Notes: a model not told the origin generated them from the sequence alone. DNA of 64,000 nucleotides from Flavobacterium sp. 9R (GCF_902506345.1 NZ_LR733413.1:316531-380530); one strand, 5' to 3'; positions 27,035 to 37,300 are shown, numbered from the stretch's first letter. Program-made: numbers and translations.

Positions 27035-27802
27035 TTATTCAATCTTGTATTCACCTTCTTTTAGATATTCTTTATAGTGATTTAAATTAGCAAATCTCAT
27101 AATGTGGTAAATGTCATATCCGTAAATGATTTTCTTAGATTCGGTTAAAATAAATCGAGTTTTGGTGGGATATCCGCCGAATATTGCTTCATATAGGCTA
27201 ATACCTTCAAAGCAATTATTTAATATATATGGATTTATTCTGCAACCATCGCTATATTTTTCAACTGCACTTATTATTTTTTTCATCATCTCGAAGTGCT
27301 TTTTTGATAGCTCTATCTGTCCTAGTTTTTTATAAGCGTATGCCAACTCTTTGTGTAATGTTATATTATTTGGCGAAATAATTCTTAAACTAGAAGATAG
27401 ATTTATTGCTTCTTCAAATTTTGAATTTTCATTTAATTTGTAAATTGCTCGAGCAACACTGTCAATTTTAAATGGATTAAAATTTAAACTATTTCTATAT
27501 TTTGTGTAAGCGATTATTTCTTCAGACGAAATTTCTAAATCAATAGCATTTAATCTGCTTTCTATTTTTTTAAAATAGTATTTAGAACTATTGTCGGTAA
27601 AAGATGTACTGTCTATTTCAAATATTTGTACGTTACAGATTTCTTTTTCTAGATTTGTTGATTCAGTTAATTCAACGATCTCTTGTGGCTTTTCATATTT
27701 TTTTACATTTTTTAAACTTGGAGCTGGAGGAGGAGGAGGTACTTCTTGACAATAACAATTGTAAAAGGTAGAGAGTAGAAGTAAAAATAAAATTTTATAC
27801 AT
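27035..27802 (-). CDS. Secreted DUF4919-like protein with a TPR-like segment
   Basis: The 255-residue protein has a signal peptide (about 1-18, ending NCYC or CYCQ) followed by a proline run (EVPPPPPAP). The middle has KYRNSLNFNPFKIDSVARAIYK and a TPR-like helical pair (KFEEAINLSSSLR, ELAYAYKKLGQIELSKKHF). The end has GCRINPYILNNCFEGISLYEAIFG and resembles the DUF4919 family of Bacteroidetes; this is from memory and moderate. The gene is flanked at 27018-27027 and 27844-27853 by complementary 10-mers, which is the arrangement of an integron cassette. Function unknown. Confidence 0.62.
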   Translation of the reverse strand: MYKILFLLLLSTFYNCYCQEVPPPPPAPSLKNVKKYEKPQEIVELTESTNLEKEICNVQIFEIDSTSFTDNSSKYYFKKIESRLNAIDLEISSEEIIAYTKYRNSLNFNPFKIDSVARAIYKLNENSKFEEAINLSSSLRIISPNNITLHKELAYAYKKLGQIELSKKHFEMMKKIISAVEKYSDGCRINPYILNNCFEGISLYEAIFGGYPTKTRFILTESKKIIYGYDIYHIMRFANLNHYKEYLKEGEYKIE

Positions 27803-28263
27803 TTTTTAAAAGTTATTGATTATTAAGTTTGTTTTGGTAAAATATCACCCAACTAGCTTACAGGTCTGACAAAATCATTCAAAGCCATCCAATTTTGGGT
27901 AGATAGTTATGATAAGTCTCATAGCGCATTAGCTTTTCAAATATATACAATTTTCATTACAAAATTTATTGTCTTTGGTTTGTTTTTGAAGTTTGGAATA
28001 AAAAAAACACACACCCCCAGCCCCTCTCGAGAGGGGAGTAATTGCTCTAATTTTAGAGCTTTTTTTGATGAATAGTTCTTTTGGAATTTTAAAAACACAC
28101 ACACCAAACTCACATAACTCCATTTTTTTTTTTGGAGTCGTTGAATCTTCGATTTCAAGAGGGGAGTCGTTGCGTGAATTTTAGAGCTTTTTATAGTAAA
28201 TTCTTATTTATTGGAATTTGGAATTTAAAATTTGGAATTTCGATTCGTGTCGTGTTACCATTT
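27803..28263. other. Gene-free stretch upstream of repeat copy C
   Basis: It contains the R-like box ATCACCCAAC (27844-27853), a 16-bp palindrome CCCCTCTCGAGAGGGG (about 28022-28037), and an imperfect direct repeat of about 60 bp (28035-28092 and 28158-28220) sharing GAGGGGAGT and ATTTTAGAGCTTTTT. No convincing gene is present. Confidence 0.7.
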
Positions 28264-28343
28264 CTAGCCCTGATGGGAGCGGCATCCTGTGGCTCTGGGG
28301 TTCAGAGCCACAGATATAGCGGACAGCAGGAAATAGCTCCTAA
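28264..28343 (+). repeat. Dispersed palindromic element, copy C
   Basis: CTAGCCCTGATGGGAGCGG, CATCCT, a perfect hairpin GTGGCTCTG/CAGAGCCAC, AGATATAGCGGACAGCAGGA and GCTCCTAA. This is the shortest and cleanest copy, 75 bp upstream of prfA. Confidence 0.9.
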
Positions 28344-28385
28344 AAAAATCTGAAAAGGGGTTTCTGTAAATTGCTTTCTTTTTTG

Positions 28386-28393
28386 TATTTTTG
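28386..28393 (+). promoter_or_regulatory. Promoter -7 box of prfA
   Basis: TATTTTTG fits TAnnTTTG and lies 26 bp before the prfA ATG. The -33 element is not clear. Confidence 0.6.
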
Positions 28394-28418
28394 CCGTCCA
28401 AAATATAAGGACAAGAAT

Positions 28419-29495
28419 ATGTTAGATAGACTTCAATATGTAAAACAGCGTTTCGACGAGATTTCGGATTTGATTATTCAGCCGGATGTTATCGCGGATC
28501 AAAAACGTTATGTACTGCTTAATCAGGAATACAAGAGCATTAAAGCCCTAGTGGAGAAACGTGAGGAATATATTTTGGTTTTGGCCAATATTGACGAAGC
28601 CAATGAAATTATTGCTGATGGTAGTGATGCCGATATGGTGGAAATGGCCAAAATGCAATTGGATGAAGCTAAAGAACGTTTGCCACAATTGGAAGACGAA
28701 ATTAAGTTTATGTTGATTCCAAAAGACCCTGAAGACGCGAAAAACGTAATGGTCGAGATTCGTGCGGGTACGGGTGGTGATGAAGCGAGTATTTTTGCAG
28801 GAGATTTGTTCCGTATGTACACTAAATATTGTGAAAGTCAAGGTTGGAGAACATCGGTTGTGGATATGAATGAAGGAACTTCGGGTGGTTTCAAAGAGGT
28901 GATTTTTGAGGTTACAGGAGAAGATGTGTACGGAACTTTGAAGTTTGAAGCGGGTGTTCACCGTGTGCAACGTGTACCACAAACAGAAACACAAGGACGT
29001 GTGCATACTTCGGCAGCAACGGTTATGGTGCTTCCAGAAGCAGAAGAATTTGATGTACAAATTGATATGAACGATGTTCGTGTGGACTTTTTCTGTTCGT
29101 CAGGACCTGGTGGACAATCGGTAAATACAACGAAATCTGCTGTTCGTTTGACTCACATTCCAACAGGATTGGTGGCGCAATGTCAGGATCAAAAATCACA
29201 ACATAAGAATAAAGACAAGGCGTTGAACGTATTGCGTTCTCGTTTGTACGAAATGGAATTGGCCAAAAAACAAGCCGAAGACGCTTCAAAACGTACATCG
29301 CAAGTGAGTTCAGGTGACCGTTCTGCTAAAATTCGTACCTATAATTACGCTCAAGGCCGTGTAACGGATCACCGAATTGGTTTGACCTTGTATGATTTGG
29401 GTAACATTATGAACGGTGATATTCAGAAAATTGTAGCCGAATTACAATTGGTGAACAATATGGAAAAACTGAAAGAAGCAAGCGAGGTTTTTTAA
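28419..29495 (+). CDS. prfA: Peptide chain release factor 1
   Basis: RF1 recognises UAA and UAG stop codons and triggers peptide release. From the ATG at 28419 ([14 protein letters not shown]) it has 358 residues, the family norm; the frame upstream opens with a TTG that would fall before the -7 box. The GGQ motif is at 231-233 ([10 protein letters not shown]), followed by [13 protein letters not shown]. The codon-recognition tripeptide region lies in [11 protein letters not shown] and neighbouring residues of domain 2. It is the first gene of a plus-strand run leading to pyrF. Confidence 0.97.
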   Translation: MLDRLQYVKQRFDEISDLIIQPDVIADQKRYVLLNQEYKSIKALVEKREEYILVLANIDEANEIIADGSDADMVEMAKMQLDEAKERLPQLEDEIKFMLIPKDPEDAKNVMVEIRAGTGGDEASIFAGDLFRMYTKYCESQGWRTSVVDMNEGTSGGFKEVIFEVTGEDVYGTLKFEAGVHRVQRVPQTETQGRVHTSAATVMVLPEAEEFDVQIDMNDVRVDFFCSSGPGGQSVNTTKSAVRLTHIPTGLVAQCQDQKSQHKNKDKALNVLRSRLYEMELAKKQAEDASKRTSQVSSGDRSAKIRTYNYAQGRVTDHRIGLTLYDLGNIMNGDIQKIVAELQLVNNMEKLKEASEVF

Positions 29496-29665
29496 TAAGT
29501 ATTAATTAGGTACCAAGTATTGAGTATTAAGTACTAAGATGAAAATATTGAGAAAAGATGCCATACTGAAATGTTTGGCATTTTTTTTAACAGGCCGAGA
29601 ACATTGTGAAAACTTTGCGAACTTTGCCAACAACAACAAACTACAAACAATAAACAACTACTGTT

Positions 29666-30487
29666 TTGACTACACAACAACTACTAGAACAAATCCAATT
29701 GAAAAAGTCTTTTCTATGCGTAGGCTTAGATGTTGACTTGAATAAAATACCTTCTCATTTATTAGCAACGGAAGACCCAATCTTCGAATTCAATAAAGCA
29801 ATTATTGATGCGACGCACGATTTATGTGTGGCGTACAAACCCAATACGGCTTTTTTTGAAGCGTATGGCATAAAAGGTTGGCAGTCGTTGCAAAGAACCA
29901 TTGAATACATAAATGCCAATTATCCTCAACTCTTTACGATTGCGGATGCAAAACGTGGCGATATTGGGAATACGTCTTCAATGTATGCCAAAGCCTTTTT
30001 TGAGGATTTGAATTTTGATAGTGTAACAGTTGCGCCATATATGGGAAAAGATTCGGTGGAGCCTTTTTTGGCTTTCGAAAACAAACACACCATAATGTTA
30101 GCCTTGACGTCTAACGAAGGCGCTTTTGATTTTCAAACCTTATCGGTAAATGGTACAGAATTGTACAAACAGGTTTTGGAAACCTCAAAATCTTGGAAGA
30201 ACAGTCATAACTTGATGTATGTGGTTGGCGCCACAAAAGCCGAATACTTTACTGAAATTCGTAAAATTGTTCCTGATAGCTTCTTGTTGGTTCCTGGTGT
30301 TGGCGCACAAGGCGGCAGTCTGTCTGAGGTTTGCAAATACGGATTGAATAGTCAAGTTGGTTTGTTGATCAACTCGTCTAGAGCCATTATTTATGCTTCG
30401 AATAAAGAAGATTTTGCCGAAGTTGCTAGAAACGAAGCGTTGAAAATGCAACAGGAAATGGAGGAGATTCTTAGGTTAAAGGTTTAA
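29666..30487 (+). CDS. pyrF: Orotidine 5'-phosphate decarboxylase (type 2)
   Basis: PyrF makes UMP from OMP, the last step of pyrimidine synthesis. The 273-residue protein has the catalytic [11 protein letters not shown] of the type 2 (longer) subfamily, preceded by [14 protein letters not shown] and followed by [14 protein letters not shown] and VPGVGAQGG. The start is TTG at 29666 (TTG ACT ACA CAA), because no in-frame ATG precedes the conserved N-terminus. The end of the gene runs straight into TTTAAAG tandem repeats, whose first copies encode the last residues (LRLKV). It lies 170 bp after prfA. Confidence 0.93.
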   Translation: MTTQQLLEQIQLKKSFLCVGLDVDLNKIPSHLLATEDPIFEFNKAIIDATHDLCVAYKPNTAFFEAYGIKGWQSLQRTIEYINANYPQLFTIADAKRGDIGNTSSMYAKAFFEDLNFDSVTVAPYMGKDSVEPFLAFENKHTIMLALTSNEGAFDFQTLSVNGTELYKQVLETSKSWKNSHNLMYVVGATKAEYFTEIRKIVPDSFLLVPGVGAQGGSLSEVCKYGLNSQVGLLINSSRAIIYASNKEDFAEVARNEALKMQQEMEEILRLKV

Positions 30488-30547
30488 AGTTTAAGGTTTA
30501 AAAGTTTAAGGTTTAAAGTTTAAAGGTTTAAAGTTTAAAGGTTTAAT
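30477..30547. repeat. GGTTTAAAG tandem repeats
   Basis: About eight copies of a 7-9 nt unit, GTTTAAAG or GTTTAAGG, begin inside the last codons of pyrF and run to 30547. Confidence 0.85.
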
Positions 30548-30558
30548 ATTGTTTGTTG

Positions 30559-30602
30559 AACCGTTGCGTACTTTGCGTAAATCCTTGCGCCCTTTGCGGT
30601 TA
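30559..30602. repeat. AACCGTTGCG...TTTGCGGTT repeat
   Basis: The arms and inner words (CTTTGCGTAAA, CCTTGCGCC, CTTTGCGGTT) match the 20741-20819 element. It ends just before the start of the next gene. Confidence 0.6.
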
Positions 30603-30614
30603 AATTCAATCAGT

Positions 30615-31421
30615 ATGAAACAACTAACAGATCAAATCGGTACTTCTCATTTTTTGGAATCGACACCTCGTCGAATTGTATCGTTGGTTCCCTCACAAAC
30701 GGAGTTGTTGTTTCATTTAGGATTGGAAGACCAAATCGTTGGAATCACCAAGTTTTGTGTGCATCCAAACCATTTTCTTAAAACCAAGAAAATAGTTGGC
30801 GGTACTAAACAAGTTCATTTTGATAAAATCAAAGCCTTACAACCTGATATCATTATCTGTAACAAAGAAGAAAATACACTAGAAATGGTGCAAGAACTTT
30901 CTGCAATTGCGCCAGTTTGGGTGACCAATGTCGTTACCATTGCGGATAATTTTCAAATGATTACGGATTTTGGGTTGCTTTTCGATACAACTGCCGAAGC
31001 CAAAATTTTGAATGAAAGTATTCATTTGGCGTTGGCTGATTTTGCAACTTTTATAGCAACCATTCCTACTCAAAAAGTAGCTTATTTTATCTGGAAAAAG
31101 CCATATATGGTAGCAGGTTCAGGTACTTTTATCCACGAGTTGTTGCAATTGAATCGATTCGATAATTTTTTTGGAACGCAATCCCGTTATCCCGAAATAG
31201 CTGTTGATGCGTCAACTCGGTATGATGCTGTTGATTTGGTGTTGCTTTCTTCGGAACCTTATCCTTTTAAGAATGAAGATGTAGCCGAGTTCACTTCCTT
31301 TTTTCCAAATGCCAAAATACGTTTAGTAGATGGTGAATATTTCTCTTGGCACGGTAGCCGATTACTTAAGGCGCTTTCTTATTTTAAAGAATTACAACAA
31401 GAGTTGGTCTTGAATGTATAA
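30615..31421 (+). CDS. Helical-backbone metal receptor / cobalamin-type binding protein
   Basis: The 268-residue protein starts at the ATG at 30615 (MKQLTDQIG); an earlier start would read through an intergenic repeat. The fold is that of BtuF/TroA-like periplasmic binding proteins: RRIVSLVPSQTELLFHLGL, DQIVGITKFCVHP, KALQPDIIICNKEEN, and a second lobe with YFIWKKPYMVAGSGTFIHELL. It has no signal peptide, so it may be cytoplasmic, as is common for this branch in Bacteroidetes. No ABC permease or ATPase lies nearby. The ligand (vitamin B12, haem or a metal chelate) cannot be read from sequence. Confidence 0.78.
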   Translation: MKQLTDQIGTSHFLESTPRRIVSLVPSQTELLFHLGLEDQIVGITKFCVHPNHFLKTKKIVGGTKQVHFDKIKALQPDIIICNKEENTLEMVQELSAIAPVWVTNVVTIADNFQMITDFGLLFDTTAEAKILNESIHLALADFATFIATIPTQKVAYFIWKKPYMVAGSGTFIHELLQLNRFDNFFGTQSRYPEIAVDASTRYDAVDLVLLSSEPYPFKNEDVAEFTSFFPNAKIRLVDGEYFSWHGSRLLKALSYFKELQQELVLNV

Positions 31422-31519
31422 GTTGTTGTTAGTTACTAATTTGTGTTAGAGTTGCTAATTTCAACACATTGAATTGGCTTTTAAAATTATTATTCTATTT
31501 TTACAAAAAAAACTACCGA

Positions 31520-32305
31520 ATGCTTAATTACACTATCTACAAGAATGAAACAAGTACACAATGGGTAACTTTTGTCCATGGTGCAGGAGGAAGCTCGTCG
31601 ATATGGTTTAAGCAAATTCGAGATTTTCAAAAGCAATACAATGTTTTACTTTTGGACCTAAGAGGACATGGAGAATCTAAACCAACCCTGAAAACAGCTT
31701 TTAAACAGAAATATACTTTTTCGGCTTTGGCGAATGATATAGTGGAAGTTTTAGAGCATTTGAAAATTGAACGTTCTCATTTTGTTGGCATTTCATTAGG
31801 AACGATTTTGATTCGTCAATTGGCTGAAATGTATCCGCAAAAAGTACAAAGTATGATTTTGGGTGGTGCCATTTTGAAAATGAATTTCCGTTCTCAAATT
31901 TTAATGCGTTTAGGTAATGCCTTTAAATATGTATTGCCTTATTTGGTATTGTATCGCTTTTTTGCTTTCGTCATTATGCCTAAGAAAAGCCACAAGCAGT
32001 CCAGAGTATTGTTTATCAATGAAGCTAAAAAATTATACCAAAAAGAGTTTATAAAATGGTTTAAACTCACAGCCGAAATCAATCCTGTTCTGAAGTGGTT
32101 CAGACAAGTAGAATTGAATATTCCAACACTTTACGTTATGGGAGAAGAGGATTACATGTTTTTGCCTTCTGTTCGAAAAGTAGTCGAAAATCACTATCGC
32201 TCTTCAAAGCTTTTTGTTATTGAAAAATGCGGTCATGTAGTGAATGTTGAGCAACCTTTGGCTTTCAATACAGCAGTACTTTCTTTTCTAAATACAGCAC
32301 AATAA
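31520..32305 (+). CDS. Alpha/beta hydrolase
   Basis: The 261-residue protein starts at the ATG at 31520 (MLNYTIYKNE). It has the oxyanion-hole segment VHGAGGSSSIW, the DLRGHGESKP motif, the nucleophile elbow GISLGT, the acid in GEEDYMF and the histidine in KCGHVVNVEQP, so the catalytic triad is complete. A lid region (ILMRLGNAFKYVLPYLVLYRFF) is hydrophobic and could sit on the membrane. The substrate is unknown; esterase or lipase-like activity is plausible. A good terminator follows at once. Confidence 0.85.
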   Translation: MLNYTIYKNETSTQWVTFVHGAGGSSSIWFKQIRDFQKQYNVLLLDLRGHGESKPTLKTAFKQKYTFSALANDIVEVLEHLKIERSHFVGISLGTILIRQLAEMYPQKVQSMILGGAILKMNFRSQILMRLGNAFKYVLPYLVLYRFFAFVIMPKKSHKQSRVLFINEAKKLYQKEFIKWFKLTAEINPVLKWFRQVELNIPTLYVMGEEDYMFLPSVRKVVENHYRSSKLFVIEKCGHVVNVEQPLAFNTAVLSFLNTAQ

Positions 32306-32339
32306 AAAATGCCGAAATCCAAAGACGTCGGCATTTTTA
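32304..32339 (+). terminator. Terminator of the alpha/beta hydrolase gene
   Basis: AAAAATGCCGA pairs with TCGGCATTTTT across a 12-nt loop and ends in T residues. Confidence 0.85.
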
Positions 32340-32498
32340 TAACTAACCAAAACCAAATAATAAATAACCAGTTTATTACACTACAAAGGTCAGGAATAAG
32401 TTAGTATGTCATTGTTAAAATTATGTTATTACTTTGTTGTCAATAAGTTAAGTCTAATTAACAATGTTTTTTTGGTGTTTTTTTCTTGTTATATTATG

Positions 32499-33215
32499 TT
32501 AATCTTGCATAGCAAAAACCTTCTTTAAAACAGTAGAAGTTCTTGATTGTAAATCAGTTCTGATGTTTTTTTCTTCAATAGCAATCATTTTAAAAACGCC
32601 TTCTAGTGCTTTGTTGGTTACATAATCATTCAAGTCGGGATTGATTTTTGAAACCAAAGGCACCGTGTTGTATTTTTGAATAATTCCATTCCAAATTTTA
32701 TCGGCACCAACCTTCCCAATAGATTGTTGCACTATAGGAATGAATTTAGCATATAAATCTTTGTTAGTAGATTGCTGTAAATAGGTTGTTGCGGCATTTT
32801 CATTGCCCATCAAAATGGTTTTAGCATCTGCAATTTTGATGTTTTTTATGGCGTTTACAAACACTGGAGTTGCTTCTTTTACAGCGTCTTCTGCGGCTCT
32901 ATTCAGGGCTTTAATTCCGTCATCGGCTAGCGAACCCATTCCTAGTTTACGCAAGGTTTTGTCAACTTTGGACAATTCTTCTGGCATTACGATTTTGACC
33001 AATTCATTTTTGTAGAAACCGTCTACTTGCGTCAATTTCGAAACCTGTTCGGTGATTCCTTTGTTTAAAGCTTCTTTTAGCCCAGCAGCAATATCTACTT
33101 TTCCGTTTTTGTTTAAAATACCGGTTGCTGTTTCGGATGATTTTTTTAGAATGTTTTTGAATTGAGCGTTACTAATAACAGGGAATAAAATAAGTAGGAT
33201 TAAAAATTTTTTCAT
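32499..33215 (-). CDS. DUF4197 domain-containing exported protein
   Basis: The 238-residue protein has a signal peptide (MKKFLILLILFPVISNAQ) and matches DUF4197 along its length: GLKEALNKGITEQVSKL, DGFYKNELVKIVMPEEL, DDGIKALNRAAEDAVKEA, ATTYLQQSTNKDLYAKF and NDYVTNKALEGVFKMIA. The fold is all-helical and the protein is likely periplasmic. Function is unknown. It follows purU by 30 bp and may be co-transcribed with it. Confidence 0.9.
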   Translation of the reverse strand: MKKFLILLILFPVISNAQFKNILKKSSETATGILNKNGKVDIAAGLKEALNKGITEQVSKLTQVDGFYKNELVKIVMPEELSKVDKTLRKLGMGSLADDGIKALNRAAEDAVKEATPVFVNAIKNIKIADAKTILMGNENAATTYLQQSTNKDLYAKFIPIVQQSIGKVGADKIWNGIIQKYNTVPLVSKINPDLNDYVTNKALEGVFKMIAIEEKNIRTDLQSRTSTVLKKVFAMQD

Positions 33216-33245
33216 TAGGATTTTGGGGTTTTTTAATTGAAAAGG

Positions 33246-34100
33246 CTACAAAAATACTACAGTTTTGTTGTTATACACCATAGTTTTTCGTTCTGCATGC
33301 AATTTAATGGCTCTTGCCAAAACCATTCGTTCTAAATCGCGTCCTTTCATAATAAAATCTTCTATAGAGTGACTGTGGGTTACACGAGCAATATCTTGTT
33401 CGATGATTGGACCTTCGTCCAAACCTTCGGTTACATAATGACTAGTAGCGCCAATGATTTTTACGCCGCGTTTAAAAGCAGAATGATAAGGTTTTGCCCC
33501 AGGAAAAGCTGGTAAGAAAGAATGGTGGATATTGATGATATTGTTTTGATATTTTTCTATCAGTTTCTTGGTAATGATTTGCATGTAGCGCGCCAATACA
33601 ATGAAGTCGATATTGTATTTATCTAATAACTCTAATTGTCCTTTTTCTCCAATTTCTTTAATTTCTTTGGTGAAAGGAACACAATAAAAAGGAATAGCAA
33701 ATTGTTCGGCTACTTTTCTTAAATCTTCGTGATTGCTAATAATTACAGGGATTTCAAGTGGTAGTTCGCCAGCGCTATAACGTCCCAAAATATCGTATAG
33801 GCAATGATCGTATTTAGAAACAAACAGAGCCATTCTCGGTTTTTGCTGTTGCGGATAAATTTTCCAATCCATATCAAATGGAAGAGCTAGATTGGTTTCA
33901 AAATCAGCTTTTATGGCTTCTATAGGCCATTTTTCAGATTCTAATTCGCATTCCAATCGCATAAAAAAAACATTTTCATCGGCATCAACGTGTTGGTCCA
34001 AATAAATAATGTTTCCTTCTATCGAGGCGATATAGTTGGTAACTGAGGCTATAATTGACTTTTGATCTTTACAATGAATGAGGATGGTAATTTTTTGCAT
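33246..34100 (-). CDS. purU: Formyltetrahydrofolate deformylase
   Basis: PurU hydrolyses 10-formyl-THF to formate and THF, balancing one-carbon pools. The 284-residue protein has an N-terminal ACT domain (HCKDQKSIIASVTNYI) and a formyltransferase-like catalytic domain. The active-site run contains NIHHSFLPAFPGAKPYH and TSHYVTEGLDEGPIIEQD with the catalytic Asn, His and Asp residues in place. It is divergent from icmF across a 287-bp spacer that holds a 34-bp perfect palindrome. The downstream DUF4197 gene may be in the same unit. Confidence 0.95.
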   Translation of the reverse strand: MQKITILIHCKDQKSIIASVTNYIASIEGNIIYLDQHVDADENVFFMRLECELESEKWPIEAIKADFETNLALPFDMDWKIYPQQQKPRMALFVSKYDHCLYDILGRYSAGELPLEIPVIISNHEDLRKVAEQFAIPFYCVPFTKEIKEIGEKGQLELLDKYNIDFIVLARYMQIITKKLIEKYQNNIINIHHSFLPAFPGAKPYHSAFKRGVKIIGATSHYVTEGLDEGPIIEQDIARVTHSHSIEDFIMKGRDLERMVLARAIKLHAERKTMVYNNKTVVFL

Positions 34101-34206
34101 TTTTTCTTTTAATTGTGCTTTATTACTAGGTTTTAAAATGTTTTTATCATTAAACGTACTGAATGACTATTTTTTTGTTTATTTGAGGACAAAATCTTGT
34201 TTGTTT

Positions 34207-34240
34207 TAGAATCAAAAGAAAACGTTTTCTTTTGATTCTA
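34207..34240. promoter_or_regulatory. Perfect 34-bp palindrome between purU and icmF
   Basis: Each 17-bp half reads TAGAATCAAAAGAAAAC and its complement, with no loop, so the centre is AAAACGTTTT. The centre resembles LacI/GalR-type operators. It lies 106 bp from the purU start and 147 bp from the icmF start. Confidence 0.6.
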
Positions 34241-34387
34241 TTGCGATTAGTTGTCCTTTTTTACCAAAACTAACTTATTTTTTTTAAGAAATAGCAGCAT
34301 TTGGTTGTTTTATAGTAATTCAATAAAATGCTAATTTTTATTTTAAAAAATGTGTAATTTGGCACTATTAATTATCATATTCATAAA

Positions 34388-37300
34388 ATGGAACCACAAA
34401 AACCTTATATTCCTGTTAATAAAGTAAGAATTGTTACCGCAGCCTCTCTCTTTGATGGTCATGATGCCGCCATAAATATTATGCGCCGTATTATTCAATC
34501 AACTGGAGTGGAGGTAATTCATTTGGGGCATGATCGAAGTGTAGAAGAAGTAGTAAATACTGCCATTCAAGAAGATGCCAATGCTATTGCAATGACTTCT
34601 TATCAAGGGGGACATAACGAATATTTCAAATACATGTACGATTTGCTTCTGGAAAAAGGAGCAGGACATATCAAGATTTTTGGCGGTGGCGGAGGCGTTA
34701 TTTTGCCTTCAGAAATTGAAGAATTACATCAGTACGGTATCACTAGAATTTATTCTCCAGATGACGGTCGTGCTATGGGATTACAAGGAATGATTAATGA
34801 TTTGGTGGAACGTTCTGATTTTGCTATTGGTAATCAATTGTCTAATGAATTAGAATTAATTGAAGATAAAACACCAACTGCGATTGCAAGACTTATTTCG
34901 GCTGCAGAGAATTTTCCTGAAATTGCAAAACCAGTTTTTGATAAGATTCATACTAAAAATGAAACTTCTAAAATTCCCGTTCTAGGAATCACTGGAACCG
35001 GTGGAGCAGGAAAATCTTCTTTGGTGGATGAATTGGTAAGACGATTTTTAATTGATTTCCCCGAAAAAACAATCGGATTAATCTCTGTAGATCCATCAAA
35101 ACGTAAGACAGGTGGCGCCTTGTTAGGTGATAGAATTCGTATGAATGCAATCAATAATCCTAGAGTTTATATGCGTTCGTTGGCGACACGTCAATCTAAT
35201 TTGGCTTTGTCTAAATATGTAGCCGAAGCGATTCAGGTACTTAAGGCGGCAAAATACGATATTATTATTTTAGAAACTTCAGGAATCGGGCAATCGGATA
35301 CTGAAATTATGGATCATTCAGATGTTTCATTATACGTAATGACACCTGAATTCGGTGCAGCTACGCAATTGGAAAAAATTGACATGCTTGATTTTGCGGA
35401 CTTAGTGGCCTTGAATAAATTCGACAAGCGTGGTGCTTTGGATGCACTTAGAGATGTGAAAAAGCAATACCAACGCAATCATAATTTATGGGATGTAAAT
35501 CCAGATGAAATGCCGGTTTTTGGAACGATTGCTTCTCAGTTTAACGATCCAGGAATGAACACACTCTACAAATCGATTATGGATAAAATTGTAGAGAAAA
35601 CCAGTTCAGATTTAAAATCGACTTTCGAGATTACTCGTGAAATGAGCGAGAAAATTTTTGTGATTCCGCCACATCGTACTCGTTATTTATCTGAAATAGC
35701 AGAGAACAACCGCAAATATGATGAAACAGCTTTAAGTCAAGAGCAAGTAGCTCAAAAGTTATACGGAATATACAAAACAATCGAGACGGTTTCCAATAAG
35801 AAACCAGAACTAAATAAAGCTGGAATTGATGACGCGTCTGTATTGCCATCTGCTACAGCGCCGCATGATGAAAACCGCATCTTTTTGAATTTACTTTTGA
35901 ATCAATTCGACAAAGTAAAAATGGATTTAGATCCTTACAATTGGGAAATGATTCTGACTTGGAATGATAAAGTGAATAAGTATAAAAATCCAGTCTATAC
36001 CTTTAAAGTTAGAGATCGTGAAATCAAAATGGCGACACATACCGAGAGTTTGTCGCATTCACAAATACCTAAAGTTGCTTTGCCAAAGTATAAAGCTTGG
36101 GGTGATATTTTGCGTTGGTGTTTACAAGAAAATGTTCCAGGAGAATTTCCATTTACTGCTGGATTGTATCCTTTCAAACGCGAAGGTGAAGATCCTTCTC
36201 GAATGTTTGCAGGTGAAGGTGGACCAGAGCGAACGAACAAACGTTTTCATTATGTAAGTGCGGGTTTACCAGCCAAAAGACTTTCGACAGCTTTTGATAG
36301 TGTGACTTTGTACGGAAACGATCCACACATTCGTCCTGATATTTATGGTAAAATCGGAAATGCAGGAGTTTCTATTTGTTGCTTGGATGATGCTAAAAAA
36401 CTGTATTCTGGTTTTGATTTGGTGCACGCTATGACTTCGGTGAGTATGACCATCAATGGACCAGCGCCTATGTTGCTTGGATTCTTTATGAATGCGGCTA
36501 TCGATCAACAATGTGAGATGTATATCAAGCAGAATGATTTGGTGGAAGAAGTCGAAGCTAAAATTAAAGCGATTTACCAAGAAAAAGGAGTAGAGCGTCC
36601 AAAATATCAAGGTGATTTACCAGAGGGGAATAATGGTTTGGGATTACTACTTTTGGGAGTAACCGGGGATCAAGTGTTGCCATTGGAAATTTATAATGAA
36701 ATAAAAGCCAAAACTTTAGCGCAAGTTCGTGGAACCGTTCAAGCCGATATTTTAAAAGAAGACCAAGCGCAAAATACTTGTATTTTCTCAACAGAGTTTG
36801 CACTGCGACTAATGGGCGATGTTCAGGAATATTTCATTGCAAAAAATGTCCGAAACTTTTATTCGGTTTCTATTTCAGGCTATCATATTGCCGAGGCTGG
36901 AGCTAATCCTATTACGCAATTGGCTTTTACTTTGGCCAATGGTTTTACTTATGTAGAATATTACTTGAGTAGAGGAATGAATATCAATGATTTTGGACCG
37001 AATTTATCGTTCTTTTTTTCGAATGGTGTCGATCCAGAATATGCAGTTATAGGACGTGTAGCGAGAAAAATTTGGGCGAAAGCCTTGAAAAATAAATATG
37101 GTGCCAATGAAAGAGCTCAGATGCTGAAATACCATATTCAAACTTCTGGACGTTCTTTGCACGCTCAAGAAATTGATTTCAATGATATTCGTACGACTTT
37201 GCAGGCATTGTATGCGATTTATGATAACTGTAATTCCTTACATACCAATGCGTACGACGAAGCGATTACAACGCCAACTGAAGAATCGGTGCGTAGAGCT

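Noticed and set aside
28132..28353. Plus-strand frame of 73 codons before prfA
   Set aside because: Most of it is translation of dispersed element copy C and low-complexity sequence.
28548..29060. Long minus-strand frame inside prfA
   Set aside because: It is the antisense shadow of a highly conserved gene and has no start context or family features.
29539..29736. Plus-strand frame of 65 codons overlapping the pyrF start
   Set aside because: It is in another frame from pyrF, uses repeat-derived words (GAACTTTGCC) and ends inside conserved pyrF sequence.
34101..34387. Cobalamin riboswitch upstream of icmF
   Set aside because: No B12-box-like or conserved riboswitch elements were recognised; the only strong structure is the 34-bp palindrome.
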